Translations under genes and position numbers: made by a program | Source of the DNA: Turritopsis dohrnii | Taxonomy: Eukaryota; Cnidaria; Hydrozoa; Anthoathecata; Oceaniidae | Length of the DNA stretch: 64,000 nt | Direction of reading: 5' to 3' | Assembly (NCBI GenBank): GCA_027922465.2 | Contig: BQMF02000015.1 | Location: forward strand, 558,001-622,000 | Shown here: positions 12,019 to 24,063 of the stretch, piece after piece | Numbering within the stretch: the first letter of the stretch is position 1 | Layout of the letters: every line of letters begins with the position of its first letter | The notes under the pieces: generated by a model | Seen by the model: only the letters and a program-made list of their open reading frames with translations | What the model was told of the DNA's origin: nothing | Database searches by the model: none

Positions 12019-13233
12019 GGTGTGAGTAAGGGAAAAAAACGTGTTTTTGTTTTTTAATTAATTCCTTTGACAGGAATATGTTTATATCAAGTATGATACA
12101 TTTTTGGAAAGCTTATTTACATCTCTAAAAGCCCATGTTAAAAATTTTAAGGTAAACTAAAAATGTAAGATTTTAGAACGAGTCAAAGAAAATGAACCTT
12201 GTTGTAAAAACGTAGCTCTATTTACAAAACGAGTTAAGTTTAACTTATGTTTTTTACACTTTTGTAATCACAAGAGATAGAGTAAAAAACGGTTTTTTCT
12301 TTTTTTACTCAAACAAATTATTTTCAGAGTTATTTTCAATTTCTCAAAAGTATCGTTTTCTGTTTTCATTTTTTTTGCTTTCAAGACTATAACTCATATT
12401 CTGTTCAAATTAAAAAGATAAAAAAAACCGTTTTTAGATCTACCCTTCAGCTTTTCAGTAAGCCAAGTCTCACTGTCAGAGCTTTTTTAGTTTTGTAAAT
12501 GAAGCATCAAACGTTAGTGGCTCTGACACGAAAAATGAACTCTGAAAAAAGAGCTTCAAAGATTTTTCTAAGATCAACTTTTTCGCGCGCGCACTAATTA
12601 ATCACTATGACAACGGAATTTTGTCGACAGGTAGTTCAAGCGCCATGTTAAATTTTTATTCCTTCTGCACGAGTAGAGTGAAAAACGGAAAAACAAAAGT
12701 AAATCTTATGAAACCTGGGAGATGTCTGTTGGAATCATAAGCAAGAAAGAAAAAATGATAAAAGAAATGAATGACTGTGGGTAAGTCTCGTATTAAGAAT
12801 ATAATGATTCTTTTTTCATTATTGAACGCAATGAGAATAAACACGCTTTGATTGACGTTGTAATAAAGTAGTTGCAACGTTTTTAGATATTTATTATGCC
12901 TGGTGGGAAGACTGTAACAATTATGGTTTGACGTATTCTATAAGTATAACAAAACAAAAAGTATAACAAAACTTACTTACTATAGGACAACACTTTCAAT
13001 CAACAGTTTGAAAATTTCGCGCTGCAATATGCTCAATGTGTGTGATGTTATCATGATCTTTCATGTACACAACTAATTAACTTAATCAGCCGCTAAAACA
13101 ACATTTACTAAACAGACTTCCCAACCGATTTTTGAAAAAATAATTTCACCATTGGAAAATTCAGAGTTCCTTTCATACTTATACAAAAAAATTATTTTCA
13201 GAAAATTTAATGATTTTTTCCCTTACTCACACC
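12019..13233. mobile_element. Non-autonomous TTAA-type DNA element
   Basis: Inverted ends GGTGTGAGTAAGGGAAAAAA and complement are flanked by TTAA on both sides (12015-12018 and 13234-13237). TTAA duplication is typical of piggyBac and Kolobok superfamilies. The 1.2-kb interior is AT-rich and has no transposase frame. Confidence 0.75.
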
Positions 13234-14018
13234 TTAAGAAAGTTTTTTTCTCACAAGTTACTGATAAATGGTTTAAAAGTATATTTAGTTTTTTTCTTCT
13301 TCAATATGTGTGAAATATTGATGATAGTGCCTCTTACGGCCTACTTAGAATGTCAGATACTCATACTTGGGTTATTACTTGGGTTATTACCGAGTAGCAA
13401 CTATTTTTAATATATATTTCGTTCCTTACAAGTCTGTGTTACAAATTAATTCGAATCGCCAAGATGCAATCTGATGATCAAGATGTAATTTTTTAAGAAA
13501 TAGGTTAATGTTAAATCAGAAATTTTGTTCTAGCTTTCATCTTGATAGTTCGCGTTATTACCTCATATCCACTTTGTCCTCAAGTCCACTTTGCTCATTC
13601 GGTATACTAAAAGCTGTCAAAGAAAGCTTTTACATCTCACGATTTTTTTATGAGTAAAAGTAAAATCTGACACGAGCTAAGGTTGGCTGTTGTTTTAGCC
13701 TGAAATCTTCTAAAGTTCTTCTTAGCTGTTGGATTTTTTATCAGTACTGAAGATGCCGAGGCTTTTTTATTACCAACGAAAGGACCGTTTCGTTGGCAGT
13801 GAAAAAACGTGCTGAACTCTTCCAAGAAGAGATTTTAATTTGTCGATAGAAATACGTATTTCGTATTTCTATGATCTGTCTGATCTTTCAATCCAATTAG
13901 TTACGTCTTTTGCATAATTATGCATACTAATAAACTTGTCCAGACTCCTGGATGCGTTTTTAAACATATTGTTCAAACACACAAACAAAGCAAACACAAG
14001 ATAGAAAAAAATTTAATT
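13234..14018. other. Spacer without recognised features
   Basis: AT-rich sequence with only short chance open frames. No gene, RNA or repeat end is recognised before the third-copy remnant begins. Confidence 0.4.
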
Positions 14019-16128
14019 TTGAAGGATCAAACTATCGACGATGTTTTGCAGACAGACTTTTTTGTGAAGCGTTTGATAAACTCACATTGTGATAAAATGA
14101 GCGTCCGATAAAACAAGTGAGTTAAAAAAGATTTCTGTCCTCTAAAGCTTGGTTTCCAATAAAATTATTTTTGTTGCACAGCGGTTGTGCAACCGTTTTT
14201 CAGAACTTTCGCACAACAAGCCTGAATGTTGTGCAACAAAAGATATGTTGTACAACACCTGTTGCAGAGATAGAAAAAAATCTATCTCTGCAACAATTTC
14301 CTACACTTGTTGCACAACAAAGTGCTGCAAAACGGTTGTGCAACAAAAATAATTCTATTGGAAACCAAGCTTAAGAATCATCATCAAATGGCATTAATTA
14401 CTTTACAAAATTATTTTTTTGGAAGTAAATGATGGTGGAAATTATTCTTTTTTCGTAAATAAATACTCCGTTGGTAGAAATATGTTCATTCCCTCTTCCT
14501 TTGTAAAAGTATAGACAAAGTAAGAGGAAAAATGGATGATGTTGTAATATGAAACCTTATGTGAAAAACCATATATTTTTGGATGTTTCTATATGTGGTA
14601 TATGCTTTTCACTCCAAAAACCTTTCCATTTTAATCATTATTGAGATATCTTTGCAGAAATCAATATATTAAGTTATTATTTTTCTATGGTTCCTGAAGT
14701 CTCACTTGCAGATCTTGATGATCCTTTCCTTTTTCGTAACAGAATGAACTTTAAATATCTATATCATATCTGTTTATCATCTTTAACGGAAAAAGCAAAT
14801 GTCAAGGTGTTACCAACATGGACTATTAGCAAAAAGTAAGCGTGTTACCAAGTAGCCTTTAGAATGAAGAATTTTCGAGGTCACCTGAGCTGGTTTCTTC
14901 AAATTCTTGCGTAGGAGAAAATATTAACGAACGAATATGGATTGCTTTTTCTTTTTTTGAGACTTACAAAATCATCGTATTTGATGGTACCATAGAAACT
15001 ACGGTAAATGTAATAGATTCTTTAGAAATGTTCAACACTTCCCTCAGAGATGTTAAATGTTAAAGATAATGAACATGAGATAGATAATGATCATAAAGTC
15101 GAGAAAGTGTCACCAGTTTCCTTATGAGATAAATCTCCACGAGGGAGTCAATCATTTTGTTTACTTTGTTTGAACGCTTTGTTAATAGTAAACAGCTGTT
15201 CGTTCGCAGACCATTTCTCAATTGTTCTATTCCTGCTAACATCAACACTCAGCTCAGCTGACATTATCTTTAATATCTTTTCCACAATATCAAGAAAATG
15301 CTACCTTATTTGTTTCAAGTCAATGAAACTTTTTCATGTGTACCTGATGCTAATTCCTTTGTTGGCTCAAGATAACATCCAGGTCCTGTATAAAGTTTCT
15401 TACCAATCAATACAGTTTTAGATAAACAAAGCACGGTTTTCATGACTTTCACTAAATTAAATATTCCACAAATGTTTGAGGGTGAAAAGTACTTGAATCC
15501 TTAGCATTAGCTAAAGAACGTTCCGGAAATTATGTTACAACAGCATCGCCTCACTTTCAAGCTGTACAGTAACGGCGATTGCCTTCAAAAAAAGAAACGA
15601 CACTTCAGGAAAAAACCCTTCAATAAGTTGCTTTTTATCATTTTCAAGTAATTACAATAAAAAAATATAAACACGACGTTGGCTGCTGTGACGCTATTTC
15701 CAAAACGTTATATTTTTTTCAAATGACATTTTCTTACATCGGTAGTTACCGATGTTCGATGACACTTCCAATGTGCCATTCACCCCTTTTGTCCACTCGA
15801 CCACAACTCCATAATTAAATTAATTCTAGCGATCTCTATTCTATTTCACATCTCAGTCCCTTGTCATTTCGGACATTTTGTCGGTCGCTTTACAGAGTTT
15901 ACCGTCAAAGTTTTTATGATTTCCATAGATTGAAAGCTTCAACTTCAACAATGTGTTCGTAAAAATGAGCCAACCAGATCTAATGTTGAGCATAATTGTA
16001 TCTTGTTGGCTGAAAATAGTACACAAACCAAGACCGATTGTATGATCAATATAAACCACAATGATAGTGAAATGCCCGCAGCTAATGAAGTTATCGAGGA
16101 TGCTGAAAAACAAGCAGAAGTTCAGTAG
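14019..16128 (+). pseudogene. Third TRIM/nucleoporin copy, decayed
   Basis: Three ordered remnants match the intact paralogs. At 14019-14111 the frame DQTIDDVLQTDFFVKRLINS matches the end of the copy-2 RING exon (DQTLDDLLRTNVFVEHLLNS), but a TAA replaces a CAA codon just before the donor site. The following intron still aligns with that of copy 2 (14380-14740). At about 14788-14812 only the first bases of the B-box exon survive. At 15929-16128 there is a match to the start of the last exon of copy 1 (acceptor TAG, then CVR..., NEVIED.EKQAEVQ), ending in TAG. The FG array, zinc fingers and Ran-binding domains are gone, so it cannot make the full protein. Confidence 0.8.
14146..14371. mobile_element. 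MITE, AGCTTGG ends, inside third-copy intron
   Basis: A 226-base palindromic element with ends AGCTTGGTTTCCAATA / TATTGGAAACCAAGCT and TAA on both sides (14143-14145, 14372-14374). The interior carries several GTTGTGCAAC-like motifs that fold on themselves. Confidence 0.85.
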
Positions 16129-16222
16129 AACTTCAGGAGTCCCGATTCAGTCACAACAATGAAGGGAAACAACCGATCGAAGGGACATATTAAATTCACA
16201 GACATGTTGACTAATGGTATGG

Positions 16223-17188
16223 AGCGCTATTACGGAAAAAAATAATTTCGGGGAATGTCAAAACTTCTTGTTGGGGTTACACACACTTTCGATGGGGTAA
16301 CACGATAACTGTGCTGGCCTTATGAAAAATAAAGTGGGGTTACACTCAACCATGAAATCGGGGAATGACAAATGAAAATCCATGCTCCTGTTACACGAAG
16401 TCGAACGCAGGCAATCATTAAAAATTTCGATAACAGATCGACTGAGGTACATAAAAACGCTGTCAGATTGATCAGGTCCCGTCGTGTTAGTGTGGCCTGC
16501 TACACGACATCTCATGCGCCATGTGATCAGCACTGTTCTGGATAAGAAAGAGTTTAGAAGCTAAAGAAGAAGATGGTTGACGAAATCGAACGATCGATAT
16601 CTAATTTAATTGTTGCTGTAGAAAGTTTTGGAAATATCAAATCAACATATTTCAGTTTCATTTGCTATATCATTGGGTAGCAAACATGATGAACATAACA
16701 GTACAGTGAAATCAGAGAGCAAAGGAGCCATTTCTTGGATTCTGCAGTTTAATAATTCCGGATTCGTGTCTAACCCATCACGAACTTCTCTCACATGTGA
16801 TAAAGAAATTTGAAGAGCTTCCTGAAACCCTTCCAAAATTATAATCTTGATACCATGAAGCATCCACCGTTGTGCACTTATTGGTAGCCATGACTATTGC
16901 CGAGAAAGCGTGGAAATAGGTTCGAGTAAGCAACACACGAAGATGTCGGAATAATGACGTGACGTCAGTCAATATAAGAGCTATTCTTTAAGCTTCTCCA
17001 AATCATAATCGAGGTCATCGATATGTTTTGACATTCCCCACTTTCATAACATGACTGTAATCCCACTATAATTATGTACATTATCGTATTACTCCATCGA
17101 AAGTGTGTGTTGCCCCATCAAAAGTGTGTGTAACCCCAACACGAAGTTTTGACATTCCCCCGAAATTATTTTTTTCCGTCATGGCGCT
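16223..17188. mobile_element. Foldback DNA element (AGCGC ends)
   Basis: Inverted arms of about 100-150 bases begin AGCGCTATTACGGAAAAAAA on the left and the near complement on the right, followed by GGGGAATGTCAAAACTTC and repeats of GGGGTTACACACACTTTC. No transposase frame and no clear target duplication. It lies directly downstream of the third-copy remnant. Confidence 0.7.
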
Positions 17189-17690
17189 GCATATAATGGA
17201 GTTTATAGAAAACATAGCTGTAGATGTTCTCCAAGCAAACTAAATACGACCAATATATGAAATGGTTGTAACAGTCGCTGTGTAATGTAAGTGTCAAACA
17301 TAAGAAAAATCAAAAAATCTACATCTTCTTCGGTCCCATGTTCTGTGTTTTGTATTTTATGAAATTTATGTGTACAATCCAGTTGCATTTCATTTCTATT
17401 GTGTTTCATTTGTATTAAATGAATTTTCTATGTGTCAAAGTTATTACAAGAAACGCTATGTATTTGAAATCCATTGTTTTATGAATAACATTCATTACCT
17501 TCAGCACATACGCACGAAAGAAAAGCATGAATGATTTTGATCAAAATTATGTTAATTTTGTTTGGCAGAATAAGTTGTCAAATTTCCTTTATTAACCCAG
17601 AGACAAACAAAAAATTCTTGATCAATTTGGAATGATGTCATTATGTTAGGAACACGTACCGGCAAAAAAAAAAAAATAATAAAAAAGCGT

Positions 17691-18163
17691 GTACACGTTT
17701 TTTTTTTATAAGAAAAATTTTTATAAGAAAATGAGGCTCAAAAACCTCAAAACCTTAAGAAAATCTTAAGAAAATGCCGAGCCTCAGTTTTTCAGAAATC
17801 AATAGTTTTTCTTCTTGTTTTTTTGTACACATTTTGAGCAAGCAAATATACTCTTCTCCCTACTGACTATTCTATGACATTACATAACAGGCCAGTGTTT
17901 TTGAAGGAAAAAAGGTTGTCATTCAAACTTCCCTCCTGAATTCAGCAGGAAGTCGTATTGCTATTTGGAGGAAAAAATGATTTTTTTTTCTCCAAAATTG
18001 ATGTTTCTATTGCTTATGATAAAAACAAAGTCTTAACAAAAGGAAATTCAGAGCGGAAAAGTAAAGAAAATATTAAGAAAATCTCAGCCTCATTTGGTCA
18101 AAAACCTTAAGAAAATCGAGGCTCGGGCCAAAAAGTGACTTTCTTATAAAAAAAAAACGTGTA
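17691..18163. mobile_element. Short foldback element (TACACG ends)
   Basis: Inverted ends TACACG followed by a T-run and ATAAGAAA, then repeated AAACCTTAAGAAAATC and GAGGCTC blocks in inverted order on both sides. About 470 bases, non-coding. No target duplication seen. Confidence 0.55.
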
Positions 18164-18592
18164 TCACAAATCAAAATGTCAGTGCCAAATGAAAAATTTC
18201 TTCTTCAAACCACAAGTTAATCTGCAAATACTGAGACAGATATTGCAAAAAATAAGCAAAACATAAGGTGAAAACAACCTCAATGATTTATCATACCTCA
18301 GAAATTATGAAATCACTTAAACTTAATAAAACTGAAGACTAGTTCAAATATAAAGCGTCTTATACGTCGGTAAAGAATTTATTGTACTACTAATCACTAA
18401 AAAATTGTGTTCCCCTCCAGACATGATAAAAGAAAATCTAAGAATTACAAGTGCATTTTCCATAACTATGCACACCCAAGATATAGGTCTACATTGTTAC
18501 GTACATTCAAAAATAACTTTAGATACGTAAATACATCTGAATGGCAAAATTCTTTATTTTTTTGTATGAAATATGTAATATTAAGGATATCT
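18164..18592. other. Spacer before retrotransposon
   Basis: No gene or structured repeat recognised. Confidence 0.4.
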
Positions 18593-18597
18593 GATGG

Positions 18598-19112
18598 TGT
18601 GGAGTTTTTCGGCTCTCCGACGGGGAAATGAATACACAGTATATGTGGTATATGTGATGTAACTTTAACGTTCAAAACTGAAATACAATATACAAAATAC
18701 AAAGTACAAACGTTCAAAACTGAATGAAATAATACATAACTACAATCTTTGACAAAACCTAAGTGAATAAATTATAAAAAACATACCAGTTTGCCACATA
18801 CACTAGTTGAAAAATTGAAAATTGAGTAGGTACAGTCAGTGATTTGAGTGAACTCATATGCGTTGAAAAGATGACTGATGAAACAAAAAACGTGTAAAAG
18901 TGTAAATTGAATTACAAAAATTACACAATACACAAATGACTAATTAAAGAACAAAAGTAAGTTATATATTACGTAAAAACAAAGTAGACATTGAAGACAT
19001 TAGTAGACAAACAAAGTAGACATTGGACAGAGTACAAAGTACAACTACATGACTGACATATACAATACATATACACTGAATTACGCATGAAATTTTGGGA
19101 ATGCATTCTACA
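18598..19112 (-). repeat. 3' LTR of BEL/Pao element
   Basis: 515 bases, same as 25141-25655 throughout by eye. On the element strand it starts TGTAGAATGCATTCC and ends CTCCACA. Confidence 0.92.
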
Positions 19113-19134
19113 CTCCCCCACACATGCAAAAATT

Positions 19135-22100
19135 TCATGTTGATTGGATATTGTCCTTCATTTCCGATTCAATGAGTGTATTTAATCGAGTGACTTCCTC
19201 GATGATGTCGATATCATCAATTCCATGAATCATGATTAATTCACGAACGGATCGATTTGTTTCTCGAAATGTTTCTTCATTTTCATTCTTATATTGTATC
19301 GTTGCTTTTCGTATGATCCCGTCTCGACTTGGAGCAATATCTTTGACGATACCATATTGATATAAACTCTTTAGGATCGACTCACGTTTCCGGAACAATA
19401 CGATATCTCCGACTTGTAAATGGTGATCGGTCTTGTACCATTTGGGATGATCCATTAGCAACGGTATGTGACATAAAAGCCAAACTTCAAACCAGGAATT
19501 GAATATTCTTTCATTCGCTTTCATTAACTTTTTAGGATTTGCTGTGATGGTAACAGGACCAACTGGACTGCGGTTGTTGTTACGGCCAAGTAGTAGTCGG
19601 TTTGGTGTCAAAAGATCGCTGACTTCAAAATCCGATACGGTGTTACCAAGGGCTAATGGCATGTCATTAATACAGTTTGCGATTTCTGCTCCGACTGTCT
19701 CCCATTGTATGATCGACAATTTTTCACCTTGAAAGCTTTTCTCGATTGACTTTTTGACTTCCCTAATTTTTCGTTCCACACGTCCGTGCACATAGTGACC
19801 GCCAACAGGACACAATTCAAATTTTACTTTGGCGTCGACATACAATCTTTCTCTTATATCTTTATAATTAAATATCATGCTTTCACACCCTTTTATTAAT
19901 TGACTTCCTTCATCAGGTAGTAATATCTTTGGGTAGCCAACCTCTGATGAGAAGCGGATGAATGATAAGATGAAGGCTTGTGTACTGTAATCCTCCATTA
20001 ACTTAAGATTTACGGCTGATGTTGAGCAGCAACAGAACACCACAAACCAGACTTTCACAGTGGTTCGTTTATGATGAGGGGAGTAAGCAGTAAACGGACC
20101 AGCCAGATCAACTTGTGTGATATAATATGCTGGTGCGATCGTAGCATTGTACTTAGAGATTGGTCCCATTATGATTTGAATTTGCTTTTTCTCAAGATAT
20201 CTACATCGCTCACATCTCCGACGAAACATTTTCACTATCTGACGACCTTCAATGATGAACGCATTCTTCAATACTTGTCGCCATACTGATTCCACACCTG
20301 AATGCTTAACATCCTTATCATGCCAGTGAATATCGTTTACTATGCTGTACGCGATTGGTGAGTACTTATCCACAATAGGTACACAAAAGGTTAATTCGGA
20401 AAGATCTTTCATTGCATTGGTGAAACGACCGGTAATCGAAATCTCATCAGACGGTAGAATGCGGCCAGTATACCAAAGTATTTCATCCTTTTCTGTACTG
20501 AATTTCTCATAGAATCTCGGCTTATTGAAGTGCTTTACTTCAGCAGCTGCTTTCTTGTAATAGTAATTTTTGCCTCGATTGTGTTCAGCTTCAGTTAAAA
20601 TGATAGATTGTGATTTTTGTTTGATATCTTTGCGTCGTTTCATGCAGTTGACGAATTTCAACACGTAACCAAGTATGCGAGTAACTTTTTCAAAGCGATA
20701 CTTGTTTGGATCTAAAACATACTTTGAAAATGTGTATCTCTTTCGGACTTCATCACCTTCTATGATTGAATGGGTGCTATGAGTAATCGCAGATATGATT
20801 GGCAACTCCTTTTTGACTTCAATGATTTCATTACTTGTGAGGTTCAACTCTGATATTGATCTCATAGGCATGTTTTCGACTGGCAGTTTCATCCAATCAT
20901 AACCGTTGATCCATACAGATGTTGAATTGATGCTATTGATATCGGCACATTTCCGAGTTCCAATGTCAGCAACCATGTTTACGGAGTCGACAAAATACCA
21001 ATCCTGTGGTTCGGTGAATCGTCTAATTTCAATCACTCTATTACGAACCCATTGCCGCAGCGGCTTTTCATCATTTTGAATCCAGTGTAATACTATTTGG
21101 CTGTCAGATAATTTGTAGTGCTTCTTGTGATACTCTCCGAGTGCTCTCCGAACTACTTCACCAGAGTGCGCATTGAGTAGTGCGGCGATGAGCTCTGCAC
21201 GTGGTTGAGAAGTCCCATCGGGAATGATTCTTGATCGCCCAAGGATAAGTTGACATGAGTATTCACCATTGCTTCTTTTAAATCTGATGTAAATGGCTGA
21301 GCATGCTATGTTTCGACTAGCATCTCCAAAATCGAGGGTTTCCATATTTAAATCGACCGCATCAACAGGGACGACTGCTCTCCTCCATCGAAGTGTCTTT
21401 AATTGTTGAATTGTTTCAAAGTTTGACAACCAAGTTGATCGTAGATCGTCAGGTATCTGATCATCCCAATCGAGTTTTCGATGAATGAGATCATGCAAAT
21501 CAAGCTTCATTGCGCTGACGATTGGAGTAACTTTCCCTGTCAAGTCAAACACTTCACCAACTTTTGACACGCAATGCCTTCTGGTCAATCTATCTGGAAT
21601 TTGCCTTGTGATTTCATCAATCTTCTTACGGCCTCTTATTCTCTTAGCAAAACACATCTCTCCAATAGCAACGCTTAGCACATCATCTTTGGTGAACCAT
21701 TTCATTCCACCTACGCTTATACTCTTATTGTCATCTGATAACTTCTCTAGCGGATCCTCACCAGAAAACGAGATTCCTTTCAAACTGAATCCACCTCTGT
21801 TCAACACTATCTCCAACTCATCTGCCCTTGTCTTTGCTAACTTTAATGTGCTCTCTCCCGACATACAATCGTCAACATAAATATCTTTGCGAATAACTCT
21901 AGCTACTTCTGGATACATTGATTCTGAAAATTTAGCTGTCTGCCGCAAACCTCGTTCGGCCTGATTACCACTAGACTTGACACCATAAATCAATGTTTTT
22001 ATAACTTTTTCTTGTGGGTCTTTCTCAGGATTTAGCTCGTTAACCCATAAGTATCTTTGAAAACACCAATCTTCTTCTCGCAATTTAACAGTGTTATACA

Positions 22101-24063
22101 TCTTTTGTATATCTGTATGATATCCTATTTTATGAGTGAACCATCGAATAATTATTTCCTGAAGTCGATTCATATTGTTTCGACCTTTCGCAATTACATC
22201 ATTCAAACTATATCCAGAGTCGGTCGGTTGGGATGCGTCGAACACTAGACGGCACGGTGTACTTAGAGAACTTTCTTTCCAAACAGCCCTCCATGGTATG
22301 TAGTTTCTGGCACTGTCTTCCTGTAACATTTTTTGCTGCTTTGACGATAAATTGGAAACGTAATCCACATGACCAAGTAACTGAAGTTTAGCCTCTGATG
22401 CAATGACATCACTTTTATCTTTTTCATTTTTGTTGAGTTTCTTGATTTGTTGATTGAGTGTTTTCAGAGCTTTGTGGCGGTATGGAACGAGTCTTAATCT
22501 TGGTTCTTGTGTGAATGGTAGTGAGGCAATAGTACATCTGTTATCAATATCCACCACAACAGATCTGTCAATGATGTTTTGCTCTACTTCCTCCCTTATG
22601 CTAATTTCTTCTAGACTATCGTGATGTTTGCACTCTATGCAGCTTCTGCACTTAACACATCGATAGGTTATATTCGTACCAGCTGCTTCACACTCTTCAT
22701 GCAGTTTGACATGTTGACTAAGATGAGATTTACTGGAAATTTTTGAACTGAAATGAAGATCGATATCATTGGATTTATAGCCAAGCACACTGATGTCGGG
22801 ATTTATTTGATATCCTTGATGATAAAGTGATAGTTGATTGCAGAGGAAGGTTGATGGATTGTTGCTTTTAACATGAAAATGATTTTCGATTTGGGTGAAT
22901 AATTTATGCGGACCGCCAATTACTCCAGTAGAACCATCTGAATTAGTGAATACCGATTCATAAATCGTGAGTCCAGAGGGTAGTTGGAATATTTGTTGAG
23001 GATGATATCTGAGGTACTTGATACCAACCATGAAGTCGACACTACCTCCGACAACATTCGGTAACTTGGGAAGGTTTGATATTTTTCCTCCTTGTAACTG
23101 ATATGCGTTTTGAATATCTTTCTCAACTCTGCCTTTTAGTGGGTATTCAGGAAAAGTTGCTGTTATCGTATCCAAGCATATGCCAGTCATAGTAGCTGTT
23201 CCACCATTGTGTAGCGGTAACTGAACTGTGTATATTCCATGAGGTGATTGAGTCTTCAGTTCCCCAACTCCACCAATGTCAACTGGCCCACTATACTCCT
23301 GCACTGCTCTATTGTAAATACGATCAATCGCAGATTTTTTTGAAACAAAATCACCACATCCAGTATCGAAGAAGATGTTGTAGCACTCACCATCAACTCG
23401 TATCGTTTGCAGCTGATATATGCCTTTGTCTTGTATGATGTCGGAATCATTATCTTTTTTTACATGTCTGATGATGGTGTTTTTATTGTGAGATTTGTAA
23501 TAAAACGATAGGGCAATATTTCTAGAGAATTCTGGTAAATCAGCAGATTTTTGTCGAAGGATAAATCTATCTTTATACTTAGCAAGCAGATTTCTATTCT
23601 CCTCACTATCTTTGTGATCTTCACAAACCAGAAAGTGTTTCTTTTGTGGGTACTTTTGATGTCCTGGGTGTTGGCAAACGAAATCTCTTTGACATCTTCC
23701 TTCTCTATGCTTCTCATCTCTAGCTAATGCACCTGGTAACAAACACTGGAAACATAATCCCTTTTTCTTCACTTCTCTAAATCTCTCCTGAGGGGTCATT
23801 CTGACAAATTTTTCGCAAGCAAAATACTGCACTACTTTCATTCCAGCAGGGCCTGATGTAGCAACATGCCCATTCTCACCACAGATATAACATTTGGTAA
23901 TTTCTCTGTACTCATTGCTCTGATAACCTGCATGATGAACTCTTCCTGATGAACCTTTCTTTGGTTTGTCGCTATCCACTTTGTACCACACTAACATTCT
24001 CTGCTGTTGAATTCGATATTCTTTTTTCCAAAAACTCAACAAACCTTCTCCACAAAGCCTCAT
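19135..24063 (-). CDS. pol: BEL/Pao polyprotein: zinc knuckle, protease, RT, RNase H, integrase
   Basis: A 1642-residue frame with retroelement replication domains in order. Near residue 58 there is a zinc-knuckle-like C-x2-C-x4-H with no final Cys at the expected place, then a Cys/His-rich region. A retropepsin-like DTG is near residue 231. The reverse transcriptase has YVDD near 728, in the form typical of Pao elements (with the A17-type region around it). RNase H-like motifs include RAELIAALLNA and SDSQIVLHWI. The integrase has an HHCC-like zinc region and a D, D, E triad near residues 1318, 1383 and 1428, followed by a C-terminal DUF5641-like domain (QVGDIVLFRK). Its start overlaps the preceding frame by 92 bases in a different frame, close to an A6 run. 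No internal stop was seen. Confidence 0.93.
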   Translation of the reverse strand: MRLCGEGLLSFWKKEYRIQQQRMLVWYKVDSDKPKKGSSGRVHHAGYQSNEYREITKCYICGENGHVATSGPAGMKVVQYFACEKFVRMTPQERFREVKKKGLCFQCLLPGALARDEKHREGRCQRDFVCQHPGHQKYPQKKHFLVCEDHKDSEENRNLLAKYKDRFILRQKSADLPEFSRNIALSFYYKSHNKNTIIRHVKKDNDSDIIQDKGIYQLQTIRVDGECYNIFFDTGCGDFVSKKSAIDRIYNRAVQEYSGPVDIGGVGELKTQSPHGIYTVQLPLHNGGTATMTGICLDTITATFPEYPLKGRVEKDIQNAYQLQGGKISNLPKLPNVVGGSVDFMVGIKYLRYHPQQIFQLPSGLTIYESVFTNSDGSTGVIGGPHKLFTQIENHFHVKSNNPSTFLCNQLSLYHQGYQINPDISVLGYKSNDIDLHFSSKISSKSHLSQHVKLHEECEAAGTNITYRCVKCRSCIECKHHDSLEEISIREEVEQNIIDRSVVVDIDNRCTIASLPFTQEPRLRLVPYRHKALKTLNQQIKKLNKNEKDKSDVIASEAKLQLLGHVDYVSNLSSKQQKMLQEDSARNYIPWRAVWKESSLSTPCRLVFDASQPTDSGYSLNDVIAKGRNNMNRLQEIIIRWFTHKIGYHTDIQKMYNTVKLREEDWCFQRYLWVNELNPEKDPQEKVIKTLIYGVKSSGNQAERGLRQTAKFSESMYPEVARVIRKDIYVDDCMSGESTLKLAKTRADELEIVLNRGGFSLKGISFSGEDPLEKLSDDNKSISVGGMKWFTKDDVLSVAIGEMCFAKRIRGRKKIDEITRQIPDRLTRRHCVSKVGEVFDLTGKVTPIVSAMKLDLHDLIHRKLDWDDQIPDDLRSTWLSNFETIQQLKTLRWRRAVVPVDAVDLNMETLDFGDASRNIACSAIYIRFKRSNGEYSCQLILGRSRIIPDGTSQPRAELIAALLNAHSGEVVRRALGEYHKKHYKLSDSQIVLHWIQNDEKPLRQWVRNRVIEIRRFTEPQDWYFVDSVNMVADIGTRKCADINSINSTSVWINGYDWMKLPVENMPMRSISELNLTSNEIIEVKKELPIISAITHSTHSIIEGDEVRKRYTFSKYVLDPNKYRFEKVTRILGYVLKFVNCMKRRKDIKQKSQSIILTEAEHNRGKNYYYKKAAAEVKHFNKPRFYEKFSTEKDEILWYTGRILPSDEISITGRFTNAMKDLSELTFCVPIVDKYSPIAYSIVNDIHWHDKDVKHSGVESVWRQVLKNAFIIEGRQIVKMFRRRCERCRYLEKKQIQIIMGPISKYNATIAPAYYITQVDLAGPFTAYSPHHKRTTVKVWFVVFCCCSTSAVNLKLMEDYSTQAFILSFIRFSSEVGYPKILLPDEGSQLIKGCESMIFNYKDIRERLYVDAKVKFELCPVGGHYVHGRVERKIREVKKSIEKSFQGEKLSIIQWETVGAEIANCINDMPLALGNTVSDFEVSDLLTPNRLLLGRNNNRSPVGPVTITANPKKLMKANERIFNSWFEVWLLCHIPLLMDHPKWYKTDHHLQVGDIVLFRKRESILKSLYQYGIVKDIAPSRDGIIRKATIQYKNENEETFRETNRSVRELIMIHGIDDIDIIEEVTRLNTLIESEMKDNIQST

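Noticed and set aside
16258..16972. Several 60-90-codon frames
   Set aside because: Inside a foldback element, overlapping on both strands, no motifs.
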